Assembly: GCA_032622095.1 (NCBI GenBank)
Contig: CP136062.1
Span: 143,920,351-143,984,350 of the forward strand
Length of the DNA: 64,000 bases
Source of the DNA: Siphonodentalium dalli
Taxonomy: Eukaryota > Mollusca > Scaphopoda > Gadilida > Siphonodentaliidae
Reading direction: 5' to 3'
The notes under the pieces are model-generated. The model did not search any database and was not told the DNA's origin. It was given only the letters and a program-made list of their open reading frames with translations. Positions 35,708 to 47,085 of the stretch are shown here, in pieces. Positions within the stretch are counted from its first letter, which is position 1. Each line of letters starts with the position of its first letter. A program made the translations under genes and the position numbers.

Positions 35708-36720
35708 ATCGGTAATTCATGCCATTTTATAAAAATTCCCAGTTTTATTGTTAATAATTTATGTGCTAGATGTCAGTTATAAATATAATAAAGCGTTGTT
35801 GGAATAAGGCAGATTCTATGGGTAATTTGTTTTGAATTAATGAAATCAGTGAAAACTGGAATCCTGTACACTGAATAACATCCCCTTTATCTCTATATAG
35901 GTACTATACACATTTGTTAGTGGGGAGTAGAATCGGCACTTATTCGAATTGAATCATGTGAAAGAGGAGTAACACGATGAATTATGTGTCATATTCAAGT
36001 TGCTACAGCAGATAACATGTCGGTGTTGCCTTTTTGCGAAATGTACGATTTGCTATTTTTGGGGTAAAATGGGATTTTTTGTAAATAAACACGATGAAAT
36101 CTGGATTTAGTAAAATTTCAACGCTGTTTGCATCATTTTGACTATCGCTATTCATTGATCTGCTTACAGCTATATCAAAATGACTGTGGTGATTCAGCTG
36201 ATAACATGCCAATGTTGCCTGTTCGTGTGTGTTATAAGACTGCTTATTTTTGGGGTAAAATAGTTTTTTCTTTAACCAAAACAGTGAAAAATGGAATCTA
36301 GCCGGCTGAATAATATTTACATATATTCTGGAATGGGAACGCAACTGGACATAACAAGGGTAGGCATGTTTACATTTTGTGATATAATTTTGGTTTATGT
36401 CAATGGTTATGTACATCTATGGTTCGTTTTGAGGTAAAGATCTCTTTGTAAAAAAATTAGAGAATTCTGGGATCCATCACAACATAATAATCGTTATTAA
36501 TTCATGTCATTTTATAACAATTCACCGCTTCATGTCGTTACTATTTAAGTGTTCGATGTAATTAATAACCATAACAAGGTGCCGCTGGGCTAATTCTGTT
36601 TATATGGTTACCAGGGTAATTTTTGCTATTAAAAATCAGTGAAAACTGGAATTCAGCCATCAGAACAACACCCCCTCCCTTATTTCTATATAATAACTGA
36701 CACTATAATAGAATCTGGCC
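35708..36720 (+). repeat. Diverged continuation, ~370-bp units
   Basis: Units recur with a 'ttttggggtaaaat' tract followed 20-40 bp later by 'cagtgaaaa(a/c)tggaat', near 35870, 36060, 36270 and 36630. They also resemble the 35470-35510 part of the left inverted copy. The 137-codon minus frame at 36003-36416 lies in this and is not a gene. Confidence 0.6.
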
Positions 36721-36994
36721 TTACTTAAAATGATATGTAGAAACTGGTTGGAGACAAGTTGATTCACTGTCGCCATTCCTGTTTTCAATGTATCTAAACG
36801 ATTTAGAATCATTTCTCGACAATTAAGCCATCAAAGACAATGTTTTTAAGTGACGGGTTTTAAAATAGACTTAGACACTACATGTACATTAACATAAACA
36901 TAATGTGTGTTATCGGAATCGCGATGATACGATTATTCTTGCAGAAAGTACCACAAAAGTATGCATTGTGGATTGAATCATCAATTTGTCTTAC

Positions 36995-37184
36995 CTTTGA
37001 ATCCTAACTTTTCACCTTGCCTTATTGAAGAGGCTTTACAGATGATGTAGACACTGTCCCAGAGGCAAGCAGAAGAACTGCCCAATAAAACGTTCCATTT
37101 CTCAAGGTTATGCTCGGACAGATTGCCAACTTTTGCCCTGTTTGTACCATAGTCGAATGTCGGGGTTAATATTTGCCTGAAAGT
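36995..37184 (-). CDS. Candidate exon, unknown
   Basis: Bordered on the minus strand by a good acceptor ('ctactctatacag') and donor ('tcaaag|gtaaga'). In the frame open throughout (phase 0 in, 1 out) it encodes TFRQILTPTFDYGTNRAKVG ... SSSACLWDSVYIICKASS ... GEKLGFK; phase 1 would fit the thrombospondin exon at 25802. A second frame starts with ATG near 37155 and contains NGTFYWAVLLLASGTVS, which looks like a signal peptide, followed by a possible TCT|gtaaag donor. Either way it could be an upstream exon of the extracellular gene. No family match is known to me. Confidence 0.33.
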
Positions 37185-37744
37185 CTGTATAGAGTAGGCT
37201 AATAGAACCAATTACCAACTGATCAATAAGTGTGTGGGGCCATTGCTTTACTGGTTCAGAAGTATAGCGAATCATATGTTTGGAAACAGATCAATGTCAC
37301 ATGGAAGAAGTCCTACTGGCCTGGAAATATATCGTATCACGGGGAGGCGACCAGTCATGTGACTTGGGGAGAAGCTTGGGAATAAAATAGTATGTTTGCT
37401 TTCGGTCGTGGCTTTTCGATTGTAATTCTCTAAGTGACCGATTGGCCCCGCGACAGACTTCAGGCATATTCTCAACTGCTAGCCTTGTAAAAGCTGTTGT
37501 GGTAAAAATATATCCATGCATTATTTGATGTTACAATAAAAGATTGTGTATCTACAAAACTGTGTCTGGACCTGTTACCCAACGTGGAGAGACGATCTAC
37601 GGCCGATTATAGGACATGTTATCTCACAGAATACCATCATTATAACTGTTTTAGTCACTATGCCATATCACGGTGTTGTTCGTTTTACAGGAATTATCTA
37701 TTTGTAGCAAGAAGGACCAAAGAAAAAGCTTAACAGATCATATA
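37185..37744. other. No feature seen
   Basis: Two overlapping minus-strand frames of about 70 codons (37272-37521) lack recognisable content. Confidence 0.4.
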
Positions 37745-37749
37745 CATCA

Positions 37750-37884
37750 ACCATAAAAAAACCACGGTCTGTCTCAATTGATGTCGCGTTCAATTAACCA
37801 AATGTGTTATATATCTAGAGTTCATATTCCCACCATCCAAAACCACGATCTGTCTCAATTGATGTCGCGTTCAATTAACCAAAT
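37750..37884 (+). repeat. 88-bp tandem duplication
   Basis: 'accacg(g/a)tctgtctcaattg' followed by 'atgtcgcgttcaattaacca' appears at about 37758-37800 and 37841-37883. The first copy continues uninterrupted into 'ttatatatctagagttcata'; the second is interrupted by the palindrome element. A reversed relative lies at 43661-43700. Confidence 0.85.
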
Positions 37885-38343
37885 GTGACCCGCCATATCA
37901 AATCCAGTCGTAAGTTGGGATTTTTTTACCCTGTGCCAATGCATTCTCTTATATATGCGAGTCGACCATCGGTCGCCTCGCATATATAAGAGAATGCATT
38001 GGCCTAACAATTTTTTATATTTTTTTTAAAATAAATGTTTCTTACAATTTTTAGGACATAAAATAAAAAAAAAACATCCATTACCCTGCAGGGAGCCCCA
38101 CACATATATAGAAGCATATAGAAGAGTGTCGTCTGCTCATGTTTGTCTGGGGCTCTGTATGGGTGAAATTATAAAATTGTTAAAGAATACAAGAACAAAT
38201 TATTAAAATTGTAAAAAATTGTTAGGCCAATGCATTCTCTTATATATGCGAGGCGACCTATGGTCGACTCGCATATATAAGAGAATGCATTGGCACAGGG
38301 TAAGAAATCCCGACTTCCGACTGGATTTGATATGGCGGGTCAC
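37885..38343. mobile_element. 459-bp element with nested palindromes
   Basis: Terminal inverted repeats of about 130 bp begin GTGACCCGCCATATC. Inside each arm lies a separate 69-bp palindrome (37935-38003 and 38226-38294) built from 'gccaatgcattctcttatat' and its complement around a 'gtcgacc' type centre. The element is flanked by AAAT on both sides (37881-37884 and 38344-38347). The centre is AT-rich, with 'ttaaaattgtaaaaaattg' on the right. There is no protein. Related 'agagaatgcattggcacag' ends occur at 40531 and 41690-41805. Confidence 0.85.
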
Positions 38344-38347
38344 AAAT

Positions 38348-39025
38348 ATGTTATATATCTAGAGTTCATATTCCCACGAACTCAATATTGTAGAAGTTAG
38401 TGCCTTATAGAAGTGTCATAATCAATTATAGGTAAGCATCACAGATTTTGTAAATATCATTCTGCTTCCCTCTCTGGAGTTCAGCTATATTAAAATATCA
38501 GAACACACACAACAAACATCTTACATCAATGGTCATATACATGGTGTCCGGAGTATAGGACTGGAGCTACAGCTATGTCCAAATATATGGACAAGCTGAG
38601 GGCCACAGAGCCACTGAAGGATCCTGAAGTTAACAGGCAATGTTGCTTATCACTGACGAAGATGGAATCAGCAATGGACAATCTTATGGAACGATATTAA
38701 GATTTCTTCTATTAATCTATGTTCATCCTTAATAATTACTTTTCTGGGACCTATACTGATAGGATGAAAAGCTGAGAAATTGAACATAACATGATAATTA
38801 TTACAAAACAAGTATTCATCTTTGTGAGGATTTGATTTCGGGATTACCATTTCTGCCACAGTGGCGTCTAAGTAATGCGCTCCATTGCCCCCTCCCCTCC
38901 AAACGTGCACTTCCGTTATGCGACGTCCCTATATATATATATATGTGTGTGCCTGCTTTACATGATGGTTGTATATATACCCCAACCTTTTTGGATGGGG
39001 GTAAAATGAGTCTCATGTATACTGC
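38348..39025. other. No feature seen
   Basis: The first 30 bp continue the duplicated target flank ('ttatatatctagagttcata'). A short (TA)n tract is near 38933. The rest shows no gene. Confidence 0.5.
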
Positions 39026-39033
39026 CATGAAGT

Positions 39034-40086
39034 CAGAGACGTGGCGACAGGAGGGTTTGGGGGGGGGGGGTGTCCCACCCCAACTTTGGTCATAATTTTC
39101 AACAGTTGGAAATTTCATACCTGACACAACATTAGTTGGAAATTTCACACCAACAATAGGTTGAAAATGTTCTTGTAGTTGATTTTCAATCAATATATTG
39201 GGGGAATTTATTGTTTTTGGACCAATATTTACATATTTTCCTTCTTTTGGTAAAAATGTTGGACTGAAATGGCCATCAGTTAGAAATTTTCCTTAGGAGT
39301 GTCAGGTTGGAAATTTCCAACACTTGGAAAGCTTGTGTCCTGGTCCCTCCCCCATGGCCAGTCAAAAACTTCATCAGTTGGAAATTTTCCAACCTAAGTC
39401 GGGGTGTCAGGTTTGAAATGTCCAACTCTATGAATGCTTGAGGCTAGTCTAGATGCTAGGATTTTGCGATTTTCTTGTTCAGATTTCAAAATTTTCGCAC
39501 ACCGGGCCGAACCATGGTCCGCCCAGTGTGTCCTGGTCCCTCCCCGTGGCCAATAAAAAAAATGCTAATGAGTTTAAGAAAACAATATTGTACTACATTT
39601 GGTTAAAATTGTTGACTGAAATGAATGAAATTACCAACACTATAGGGAAGCTTGAGGGCAGTCTAGATGCTAGGATTTTGCGATTTTCTTGTTTAGTTTT
39701 CAAACTTTTCTCACACCGGGCCGAACAACCATGGGCGGTCGGGTGTGTCCTGGTCTATTGCGCGTAGTCGTGTGCATTTGTCTGGAGTTAGACCACTAAA
39801 TTTTAGGATTTGTGCAATTTTCAGGTTCAAAATATATTAATATTATCATACCGGGTAGCTACAACCATGGTTTATAAATAGGCTATTAGGCATGTGAACA
39901 CTTAGGTGCAATGAGGGAATGAAATTATGAAAACCTTTGGTCTGATTCAAGGGGTGTTTATTTGATTCAGGGGGGGGGGGTGCAAATGGAATTATGAATT
40001 ATGCAAAATCTTGTCTCTGGTCTGATTCAAGGGGGGGGGGTGCAGTTGGAATTATCCCCAACGGAGACCCTCTAGCCACGTCCCTG
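39034..40086 (+). mobile_element. hAT-like element, copy 1 (1053 bp)
   Basis: Starts CAGAGACGTGGCGACAG and ends TCTAGCCACGTCCCTG. Noncoding, with 'gttggaaatttccaac'-type motifs, a 'cacaccgggccgaaccatgg' hairpin-like block occurring twice, and G tracts near the right end. About 90 percent alike by eye to copy 2 over the shared blocks. Confidence 0.8.
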
Positions 40087-42000
40087 TTTATTTGATAGGA
40101 ATTTATATTTATATATATCGTTGTGAACTCCAAAATATATTTAATAGATTAGATAGCGAAATATATTTAATCGATTAGAGATAACGAAATATAATATATA
40201 ATGTGTGGTGTAGGAGAGGAGAGGACTGAAGCCCTTTCAAATCTTCATCCCCAAACTCTAAAACTGCGTGGGTGGGCTTCAGAGAGTTTTGGCTCAGAGG
40301 CACGTTAAAAGCTCTGCTAAAATAAAAACTCCGTTATTTCGTCAATAATCCTAATCTCGCGTGGCTTGTATTATTGCGATTTAATACCAATCTCTATCTA
40401 ATCGTGAGCCCAGATTAAGTATCTTTCGCTATCTAATCGTGTGCGTATTGGTTGCAATTATAGACTGGTGTCCAAAACGTACGAATTGCGGTTTTAATGT
40501 TTCCAATCGCTCAGGGCCCGTTTATACGCGAATGCATTGGCACAGGATATTTAATGCTGCACCAGCGCAGCTATCGCCATGAAATGGTTAAGGTTTTCTG
40601 ATCTAAAAACAAACTTCATCGCCGAAGGTTACAATAAAGCTTCGATAACGAAGTGACGAACTCCTGATTGTTGAACATTCCATGAGCGCTCCATGCATAC
40701 CAAATTCATCATGAATAGATATTTAAAAATGTATATATAGTGATGTCGCACAACAGAAATAACTCGAGCATTATATGGCAATTTTAGGACGAATGAATAG
40801 ATGTCGTGTTAATTAGATGGATACAGGCAGGAGTTCTGATTCAGCAACCAGATTGAATTTATTTGAATCACCGCTGCAAGATGCCACGCCTCCCTTAAAT
40901 TGAATTAACTGCCTGCTACAGTGAATAAATGGTACGTGACGCGATGCCGTTTCATTCTAAAGTATCTTATATAGGTCTATTATAGATGTAGTGAACATTT
41001 GGGACAGGTCCATTTCACATAATGGACTACAACAGTAGTGATGGTTTCGGTTCACATTTCACAGCAAAACCAGGTTATATATACATTTGTACATGTGCAT
41101 GTTTTTTAAAACACAGTTTGTTCTACTTTGCAAATTGTTTTCGAATGGGTAGAATAAGATTCCAGTATCATTCCACGACAGTAGCGCCAATCAGAACTCA
41201 TGAGGAGCCCAATTACAAGGTAAAAGTGTCCAATCGAAGCGATCAACGTAGCACGTTGTGACGTAATTTGGGGGAATCCTGCATGATTCTAGGCAATGAC
41301 ATTTCTATGTGACTATACACTCGAATCAATATTCCAGGATGAAGACACAAAACTGGACAAATGTATGCAATACCATTCTACAGACTTTATATTCTCAAAT
41401 TCGCAGAAAGTTGTGGCACTAAAATTATAACAAAAATCTTTAAAATCAAAATTACGTTTTCACACTTGAAATGTGATTTTTTTTCCTTATATGGCCGTAT
41501 ATATATATGTACACGTACCTGATATGGGGCGTTCCTGGAATGTTGAACAATCAGGAATTCATCACTTCGTTATCGAAATTTTACTGAAATCTTCGGTGAT
41601 GAAGTGTGTTTTTATATCAGAAAGCCTAAACCCTCTGATGACGTGAGCTGCACTGGTGCTGAATTGCAGATCATGTGTCAGTGCATTTTCTTATATATGC
41701 GAGTCTCCCATATGGAGCCTCGCATATATATTAAAGATAATGAACTGGCTTACATAGTCAAGGTTTAGGAGACTTGGATATATAAGAGAATGCATTGGCA
41801 CAGTGTTTTCACAAATTTTCACGAAGCTCCAGTCATGGAAGGGTTAATAATCAGAGAAGCCCCACTCCCCTGACGTTCAGCTGTTAATGATTATGATATG
41901 CACGAGGATATGGTCACGCGATATTTATGATTTATGTGAACCGACCGGAGGTTGACTTGTTCAACGTGTCACTGTATAGTATGACTGTATGGGAAGCTAA
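40087..42000. repeat. Segment carried between the two hAT-like copies
   Basis: Contains its own inverted pair: 40531-40689 matches the reverse complement of 41529-41688 ('cttcgataacgaagtga', 'cctgattgtt' and others), so it probably holds another TIR element of about 1.16 kb. To the right, 41689-41805 carries pieces of the 'cttatatatgcgag' palindromes of the 37.9-kb element. The stretch between the arms (40690-41528) shows no protein I recognise. Confidence 0.6.
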
Positions 42001-43502
42001 CAGAGACGTGGCGATAGGGGGGGGGGGGTATCACCTACCAACTTTGGTCAAAATTTTCAACAGTTGGAAATTTCATATACCTGACACAACATTAGTTGGA
42101 AATTTCACACCAACAATAGGTTGAAAATGTGCTTGTAGTTGGACTGAAATGGCCATCAGACAGGGGGGGGGGTGAAAAAAAAAATTCCGGCACGTATGCC
42201 GGGGTGGGTGGGTGGTCAAAGCCAGCAACAAGCAATTTTTTCCGCAACTAAAATTTCCTGCTTGTTTTTTAGTGTTTTGGCAATGAGTTGGGCTTCAAAA
42301 CCACTTTGAATGAGAGAAATAATGTAATTCTAACTGGTAAACTGACTGCAGGCAGTTATCGTGTTGTATTTTGTTGCAAATTTTGAAATCCAAGATGGCC
42401 GCTGGCAGCCATGTTTTTTTGGCCGAATGACCTCAAAATGACTCATTCCTATTTACATGTCCATGTTAACATCCATGATAAATAGTATGCACAGAAATTC
42501 ATATACACCTGTTTACAGTGAATTTCCCCCCGCAAATCTATGTTTTAGTGTTAAAAGGGGGGTGGGTGTCAAAAAATGGTCGGAAAAAACTGTCGAAAAC
42601 GGAAAAAAATTTGGCGGTGGGGGTGGGTGGGTACAAAAAATGATCGAAAGGGAAAAAATGCCATACGTGCCTGAACAAATTTTCCGACCCCCCCCCTGCA
42701 TCAGATAGAAATTTTCCAACCTTATAGGGGGTGTCAGGTTGGAAATTTCCAACACATTGAAAGCTTGTGTCCTGGTCCCTACACCGTGCCTAGTTAAAAA
42801 CTTCTAGTTAATTTAAGAAAACAATATTGTCCTACATTTGGTCAAAATTGTCACTGGAATTGTCATCAGTTGGAAATTTTCTAACTTAAGTGAGTTGAAA
42901 TTTCCAACTCTATGAATGCTTGAGGCTAGTGTAGATGCTATAGGATTTTGCGATTTTCTTGTTCAGATTTCAAAATTTTCTCACACCGGGCCGAACCATG
43001 GTCGGCCCGGTGTGTCCTGGTCCCTCCCCGTGGCCAATACAAAACTGCTAATGAGTTTCTAGATGCTAGGATTTTGCGATTTTCTTGTTTAGTTTTCAAA
43101 ATTTTCTCACACCGGGCCGAAAAACCATGGTCGGCCCGGTGTGTCCTGGTCTATTGCCCATAGTCGTGTGCATTTGTCTGGAGTTAGACCACTAGATGTT
43201 AGGATTTTTTGCAATTTTCAGGTTCAAAATATATGAATATTATCATACCGGGTAGATAGAACCATGGTTTATAAATAGGCTATTAGGCCTGTGAATACTT
43301 AGGTGCAAGGAGGGAGGGAATGAAATTATGTAAAACCTTTGGTCTGATTCAAGGGGTGTTATGGTTTGATTCAAGTGTGGGGGTGTGCAAATGGAATTAT
43401 GCAAAACCTTGTGTGCTCTGATTCAAGGGGGGGGGGTGCAGTTGGAATTATCAAGCAAGGTTGACACCCCCCCCGAACGGAGACCCTCTAGCCACGTCCC
43501 TG
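42001..43502 (+). mobile_element. hAT-like element, copy 2 (1502 bp)
   Basis: Starts CAGAGACGTGGCGATAG and ends TCTAGCCACGTCCCTG. It is longer than copy 1 because of the 538-bp insertion at 42161-42698, and it also lacks about 90 bp of copy 1 sequence before the insertion. No transposase frame. Confidence 0.8.
42161..42698. mobile_element. Nested TIR element inside copy 2
   Basis: Begins CAGGGGGGGGGGTGAAAA and ends with the matching CCCCCCCCCTG; the inverted ends continue to 'ggcacgtatg' on both sides (about 40 bp). Flanked by CATCAGA at 42154-42160 and 42699-42705. The sister copy keeps the uninterrupted site at 39274 ('ggccatcagttagaaa'). A relative lies near 23822-23945. Noncoding; small G-rich frames are artefacts. 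Confidence 0.82.
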
Positions 43503-43510
43503 CATGAAGT

Positions 43511-43736
43511 AACGCAGACGCGTATATAGATAAGGCACACAAGGGTATAGTTCTGTTATGGCGTGGCAGGAAGCAAGCATGTTATGTACAGGCCCCTGTA
43601 TTTCTGCCATTTGCAAAAAAATACATGCATTTTGTTCTTCAATTACTTGATTTTGGTTAATGGAACGCAGCATCAATTGAGACAGATCGTGGTTTTTTAT
43701 ACTTGATATCGGTGATCTGTTAAATCATTCAGTGCC
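43511..43736. repeat. Reversed relative of the 37.75-kb duplication
   Basis: 43661-43700 is the reverse complement of the 'accacgatctgtctcaattg' block at 37758 and 37841. Confidence 0.65.
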
Positions 43737-43803
43737 GGCGACGACATATCTCGTCGCCCGAAAAAACGCCATCTGTGTGCCGGCGACGAGATAACTCGTC
43801 GCC
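43737..43803. repeat. Two tandem 22-nt hairpins
   Basis: 43737-43758 and 43782-43803 are each inverted repeats of 'ggcgacgag' with a 4-nt loop; the second is perfect, the first has one mismatch. Both follow 'gtgcc', and the spacing is 45 bp. They are GC-rich within AT-rich DNA. Confidence 0.8.
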
Positions 43804-44174
43804 CAACACCATTTTTATAACATGCTGCCTACTGAGCGAAACTCACAATTTGAAACATGAATGATTTGAAACATGCATACTACAAGTCACATTGTGGAAG
43901 ACACCTCAGTTTAATTTTTCAAATGGGGGGGGGGGTGGTCTCTATATACGCGCATGCGCAGATTCAACTTGTACATCATGATATCGCCGTCCAAAGGACG
44001 CATCAGGCAGCTCCGCATGTTGAGGACTTTAGGAGATACAACAGTCCGAATATAAGTGGTGAAAATTGATGTTCTCTGTGGGCGTGACTAAGTTTATTAT
44101 ACGGCATATGTCTTTGATGGCATAATTGTCTAGAAAAGATTTTAAACTTTTATAAAATGGCACGAATTAACGTT
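43804..44174. other. No feature seen
   Basis: Includes a G tract of about ten near 43925. No gene recognised. Confidence 0.45.
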
Positions 44175-44722
44175 GCATATCATGTTGTGATGGATTCCAG
44201 AATTATCTCATTTTTCACCAAAAAAGCGATTTTACCCCAAAAATGAAACATTGAGATACTCCAAAATACGCTTTCAAAATGTGAGCATATCCCTCATCTA
44301 TTGTTTAGTTATATTCCCGTCCAAAACTAGATGTAGATGTTACTTAGGCAGTTGGATTCCATTTTTCACTGGTTTGATTCACGAAAAAGCCTATTTTATC
44401 AAACATAAAATGATAATGTACACTATTACATGAAAAGGTAACATCGGCATGTTAACCGCCGTATCAATACGGATATTTTGATATATAATTCAGTTTATTA
44501 CTCTTCCACATATATGACTGGAAGACCACTTTATTGACTTTCTGATGTGAACATATTACATTTTGGCAGCCATTTTGAAAACGGTTGCCATGGAGACGGG
44601 AGAACTATATGACGAAGTCTACCCAAATTTTGTTGGAAGCCCTTGACCCAAGGTACATAACTTATATAGAGTCTGCTCTAGAGCAAGAAAATCCTACGGG
44701 GCTATAGGCTAGGGCCAGTATT
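44175..44722 (-). repeat. Long inverted repeat, right copy (~548 bp)
   Basis: Partner of 35151-35707 in reverse orientation, about 90 percent alike by eye. The pair encloses 8.5 kb with the palindrome element and the composite hAT-like unit. Confidence 0.85.
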
Positions 44723-46224
44723 AGGACGGAGCAGGTGAAAAAAAAATATTTTTTTGACCATTTTGGTGTTTTTGACCTGCAAATTTCAGTATAATCAGTA
44801 AAACCAATAAAATAAGACAAATTTTGAATAAAATATACTTGAATTTCAGATAGTTATGCTATCTGTGTTGCTTAACATTTATTATGTGCAAAAAGTTATA
44901 TAAATGCATTCCGGTTCCGGTGCGTTTTGTGATTCGATGAAAATCTCCCCCGTTCCTAGGAACGCCAACGCGTTTTGCATCCGTTATTTAGTATGCGTTC
45001 GTACGCATAGGTGGCCGTTTAGCAACGCCGATGGCAATAAAGAGCGTTACTCGGTTAACAACGCTAAATTTGGTCAATATAAAGAGTGCGACTGCCTTAA
45101 CCCCCCCCCCCCGCAGTGCCGAGGACGGTGATTTTTATGATTTGGAGTGGAGAATGGGTGATCAGAGCGTCTCCAAAACGCCGCGACGACGATTCCCGTG
45201 GGATTTTACCATTAGATGGGAAGTTTGAGCTCATTCGAGCCAGCCGTTTTCGATTCTATAGAGGACAAATATACACATATATTTACACATATATTTACGT
45301 AGTTCTCAAAATATATATAGTACTAGCAGGTTAGCCCGCCACTGACGGCGTTCGTCAGAAACATGACAATTTTTAATTTTTTTAATTTATTTTTAATTAA
45401 TTTTTTAATTAATTTTTTAATTTAATTTTTTTTTTTTCAATGAGTTAATATTAATGTTTTGTTTATAACAATTTTACCCGATTAAGGTGAAGAAGACATA
45501 AGAATCACACAAAGAGGTATGATTTAAGGTACATCGGGCGGAAAAACTGACCCGATGAAAATTTCCCCGTGCCTAGGAACGACAGACATAAGAATCACAC
45601 AACACGCATTTTTTGTTTTCACACACACACGCAGTACCCGTCCCTAAAAGAGGTATGATTGAAAATTTCCCCCGTTCCTAGGAACGACAGACATAAGAAT
45701 CACACAACACGTTAATTCTGCCTTTTTAATCGAGATAAATTCATTTCGCGTTTTGCATCCGTAGTTTCGTATCAATGGGTAACCGTTTAGCAACGTCGAT
45801 GGCAATAAAGAGCGTTAGTCGGTTAACAACTCCAAATATGGTCAATATAAAGATCGTTGATGCCTTAACCCACGAAGTGCCGTTTGCGGTGATTTTTATG
45901 ATTGGTAGTGGAGAATGAGTGCTCAGAGCTTGTCCAAAACGCGACGTCGCCGATCCCCGTGTGTTTTTACCCTTATACACGAAATTTGTGCACGATCCGC
46001 GCAGCCGTTTTCGATTCTATGAAGTACCCACATATATATATATACACACATATATACGGAAGTCTCAAAATATATAGTAGACTAGCAGGTTAGCCCGCCA
46101 CTGGCGGCGTTGGTCCGAAACATGACATTTTTTTCGCTTTTCAATGAGTTAATCGTGCCTTTTTAAGAGAAATTATTGTACCCTCCCTAAAAGAGGTATG
46201 ATTTAAGGTACATCGGGCGGAAAA

Positions 46225-47085
46225 AACTGACCCGATGATGTCGTTGTTGTTGGCATTCAGGGCTTCGTGTCGTTGTTGTTGGCATCACTGCTCGGGGCTA
46301 CCCGAAAAATCTCACATTGCCTTATAGGTAAAATAGGATTGCGTGTATTTAGTAAATTTATCTAATTATTTTCTCGCCAACAATGTCGTTGTTGTTGATA
46401 TTTACGGCTTGGGGGCTATTTTCTCGCCAACAATGTCGTTGGCCTTCACGGTTTGGGGCAGTGGAAGTCCCGTCAGATTCGGGAGGTATCGCAGTGCCTC
46501 GGATTCACTTAAAAAACTGACCGATGATGTCGTTGTTGTTGGCATTCAGGGCTTCGGGTCGTTGTTGTTGGCATCACGGCTCGGGGCTACCCGAAAAATC
46601 TCACATTGCCGTATAGGGAAAATAGGATTGTGGGTATTTAGTAATTTTAACTAATTATTTTCTTGCCAACAATGTCGTTGTTGTTGATATTTACGGCTTG
46701 GGGCTATTTTCTCGCCAACAATGTCGTTGGCGTTCACGGTTTGGGGCAGTGGAAGTGCCGTCAGATTCGGGACGTATCGCAGTGCCTCGGAATAACTTAA
46801 AAAACTGACCCGATGATGTCGTTGTTGTTTGCATTCAGGGCTTCGGGTCGTTGTTGTTGGCATCACGGCTCGGGGCTACCCGAAAAATCTCACATTGCCG
46901 TATAGGGAAAAGAGGATTGCGGGTATTTAGTAATTTTAACTAATTATTTTTTCGCCAACAATGTCGTTGTTGTTGTTATTTACGGCTTGGGGGCTATTTT
47001 CTCGCCAACAATGTCGTTGGCGTTCACGGTTTGGGGCAGTGGAGGTCCCGTCAGATTCGGGACGTATCGCAGTGCCTCGGATTCA
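46225..47085 (+). repeat. ~288-bp tandem repeat inside a Helitron unit
   Basis: Three units starting at 46225, 46513 and 46800 with 'aaaactgaccc(g)atgatgtcg', then 'ggctacccgaaaaatctcac' and 'cgtcagattcggga'. A shortened copy lies at 49885-50030 in another unit of the array. Repeated 'gtcgttgttgttg' gives Gln/Asn-like false frames. Confidence 0.85.

Larger units (their letters stand above)
39026..43510. mobile_element. Composite hAT-like unit with 8-bp target duplication
   Basis: Two elements of one family in the same orientation (39034-40086 and 42001-43502) enclose 1914 bp. The only matching 8-bp direct repeat is at the outermost edges: CATGAAGT at 39026-39033 and 43503-43510. The inner flanks (TTTATTTG after 40086, GAAGCTAA before 42001) do not match each other or the outer ones. 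All four termini read CAG(A/G)GACGTGGC inward. This suggests that the whole 4469-bp block moved as one, or that an internal duplication arose after one insertion. Confidence 0.72.

Noticed and set aside
36003-36416. 137-codon minus frame
   Set aside because: Lies in the ~370-bp repeats next to the inverted repeat; the peptide has no domain and neighbouring units do not keep the frame.
42457-42755. Gly-rich and Pro-rich frames on both strands
   Set aside because: They are translations of G/C tracts of the nested element.
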